This document shows positions 5,769 to 6,080 of a DNA stretch of 6,080 bases, in pieces (within the stretch, counting starts at the first letter, position 1; each line of letters starts with the position of its first letter). The translations under genes and the position numbers were made by a program. The stretch is from Candidatus Intestinimonas stercorigallinarum (GTDB taxonomy: Bacteria; Bacillota; Clostridia; Oscillospirales; Oscillospiraceae), in assembly GCA_019115345.1 (NCBI GenBank), contig DXDV01000166.1:1-6080 (forward strand), read 5' to 3'. The notes under the pieces are model-generated. The model saw only the letters and a program-made list of their open reading frames with translations, had not been told where the DNA came from and ran no database searches.

Positions 5769-6080
5769 ATGCAGTCGATCCGTAAGGTTCTCAACCATAT
5801 CATGAACGTCCTGGCGGGGGTCAGCCTGATCGCCATGACGGCCCTGACCTGCTGGCAGGTCTTTACCCGCTACGTCCTGAACAACCCCTCCACCTGGTCG
5901 GAAGAGCTGGTGGGCTATCTGTTTGCCTGGGCCAGCCTGTTCGGCGCGTCCCTCATCACCGGCGAGCGCGGCCACATGAACATCCCCGTGGTGGTGGAAA
6001 AGATGCCTTTGGGGGCCCAAAAAATTCTTGGGATCTTTGGCGAACTCATCGCCATGGCCTTCTCCGCCATCATCCTCATC
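5769..6080 (+). CDS. dctQ: TRAP transporter small permease (DctQ family), partial at window end
   Basis: The first 104 residues of the small membrane subunit of the TRAP transporter; the frame is open to the last base and the rest lies outside the window (the family is usually 150-190 residues with four membrane helices). Visible are helix 1 (about 13-33), the DctQ hallmark WQVFTRYVLNNPSTWSEEL (29-47), helix 2 (47-64), the conserved GERGHMNIPVV stretch (65-75), and the start of helix 3 (from about 86). The ATG at 5769 is preceded by AAGGAAG (5751-5757) at a rather long 11-base spacing; an in-frame GTG at 5757 overlaps that site and is less likely. DctQ links the lipoprotein receptor to the large DctM channel, whose gene would be expected next. 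Confidence 0.93.
   Translation, partial: MQSIRKVLNHIMNVLAGVSLIAMTALTCWQVFTRYVLNNPSTWSEELVGYLFAWASLFGASLITGERGHMNIPVVVEKMPLGAQKILGIFGELIAMAFSAIILI

Noticed and set aside
3713..5836. 707-residue open frame on the minus strand across the SDR and dctP genes
   Set aside because: It lies antisense to two well-supported genes. Its product is a low-complexity run of G, V, L, H, Q and E, typical of reading the complement of GC-rich codons, and it matches no fold I recognise.
1..6080. CRISPR array, tRNA, rRNA, riboswitch or phage-type genes
   Set aside because: No spaced repeats, no cloverleaf or ribosomal motifs, no known aptamer cores and no phage proteins were seen on either strand.

Overview
The window looks like part of a chromosome from a GC-rich, gut-type Firmicute (Clostridia; a Flavonifractor/Lawsonibacter-like member of the Oscillospiraceae is my best guess). 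The reasons are the strong C/G bias at third codon positions, AGGAGG-like ribosome binding sites, an AT-rich regulatory gap with sigma-A type boxes, and a LacI/CcpA-type operator. The taxonomy is inferred from style, not from a database match.

Left edge (1-240): on the minus strand, the first 17 codons of what looks like an IS1182-type transposase run off the window. Next come a two-way hairpin at 91-122, a very strong rho-independent terminator at 132-178 (19-bp perfect stem, T-tract on the plus strand) and a short GC-rich hairpin. This is probably an insertion-sequence end lying against an old gene-end terminator. Next, on the minus strand, is an AraC-family regulator with a cupin sensor domain (241-1101).

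The gap between the regulator and the plus-strand operon (1102-1270) is the control region. It holds a near-consensus minus-strand promoter for the regulator, a helical-turn-spaced direct repeat over that promoter's -35 box, a plus-strand -10 box, and a cre-like palindrome just upstream of the first operon gene.

The plus-strand operon (1271 to beyond 6080) reads: glucuronate/galacturonate isomerase (uxaC), mannonate dehydratase (uxuA), a short-chain dehydrogenase that most likely serves as fructuronate/tagaturonate reductase (the Gram-positive UxuB role), the substrate-binding lipoprotein of a TRAP transporter (DctP type), and the start of its small membrane subunit (DctQ type, cut by the window end). 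Gaps are 20-51 bp with a ribosome binding site before each gene.

Together the genes describe uptake and breakdown of hexuronates by the isomerase route: the TRAP system imports the sugar acid, UxaC converts D-glucuronate to D-fructuronate, the SDR reduces it to D-mannonate, and UxuA dehydrates that to 2-keto-3-deoxygluconate (KDG). KDG kinase, KDPG aldolase and the large TRAP subunit (DctM) are not in the window and may lie downstream. I see a coherent, mostly known type of catabolic locus; no clearly new system is evident. The points of interest are the TRAP/AraC combination, the compact divergent control region and the insertion-element border.
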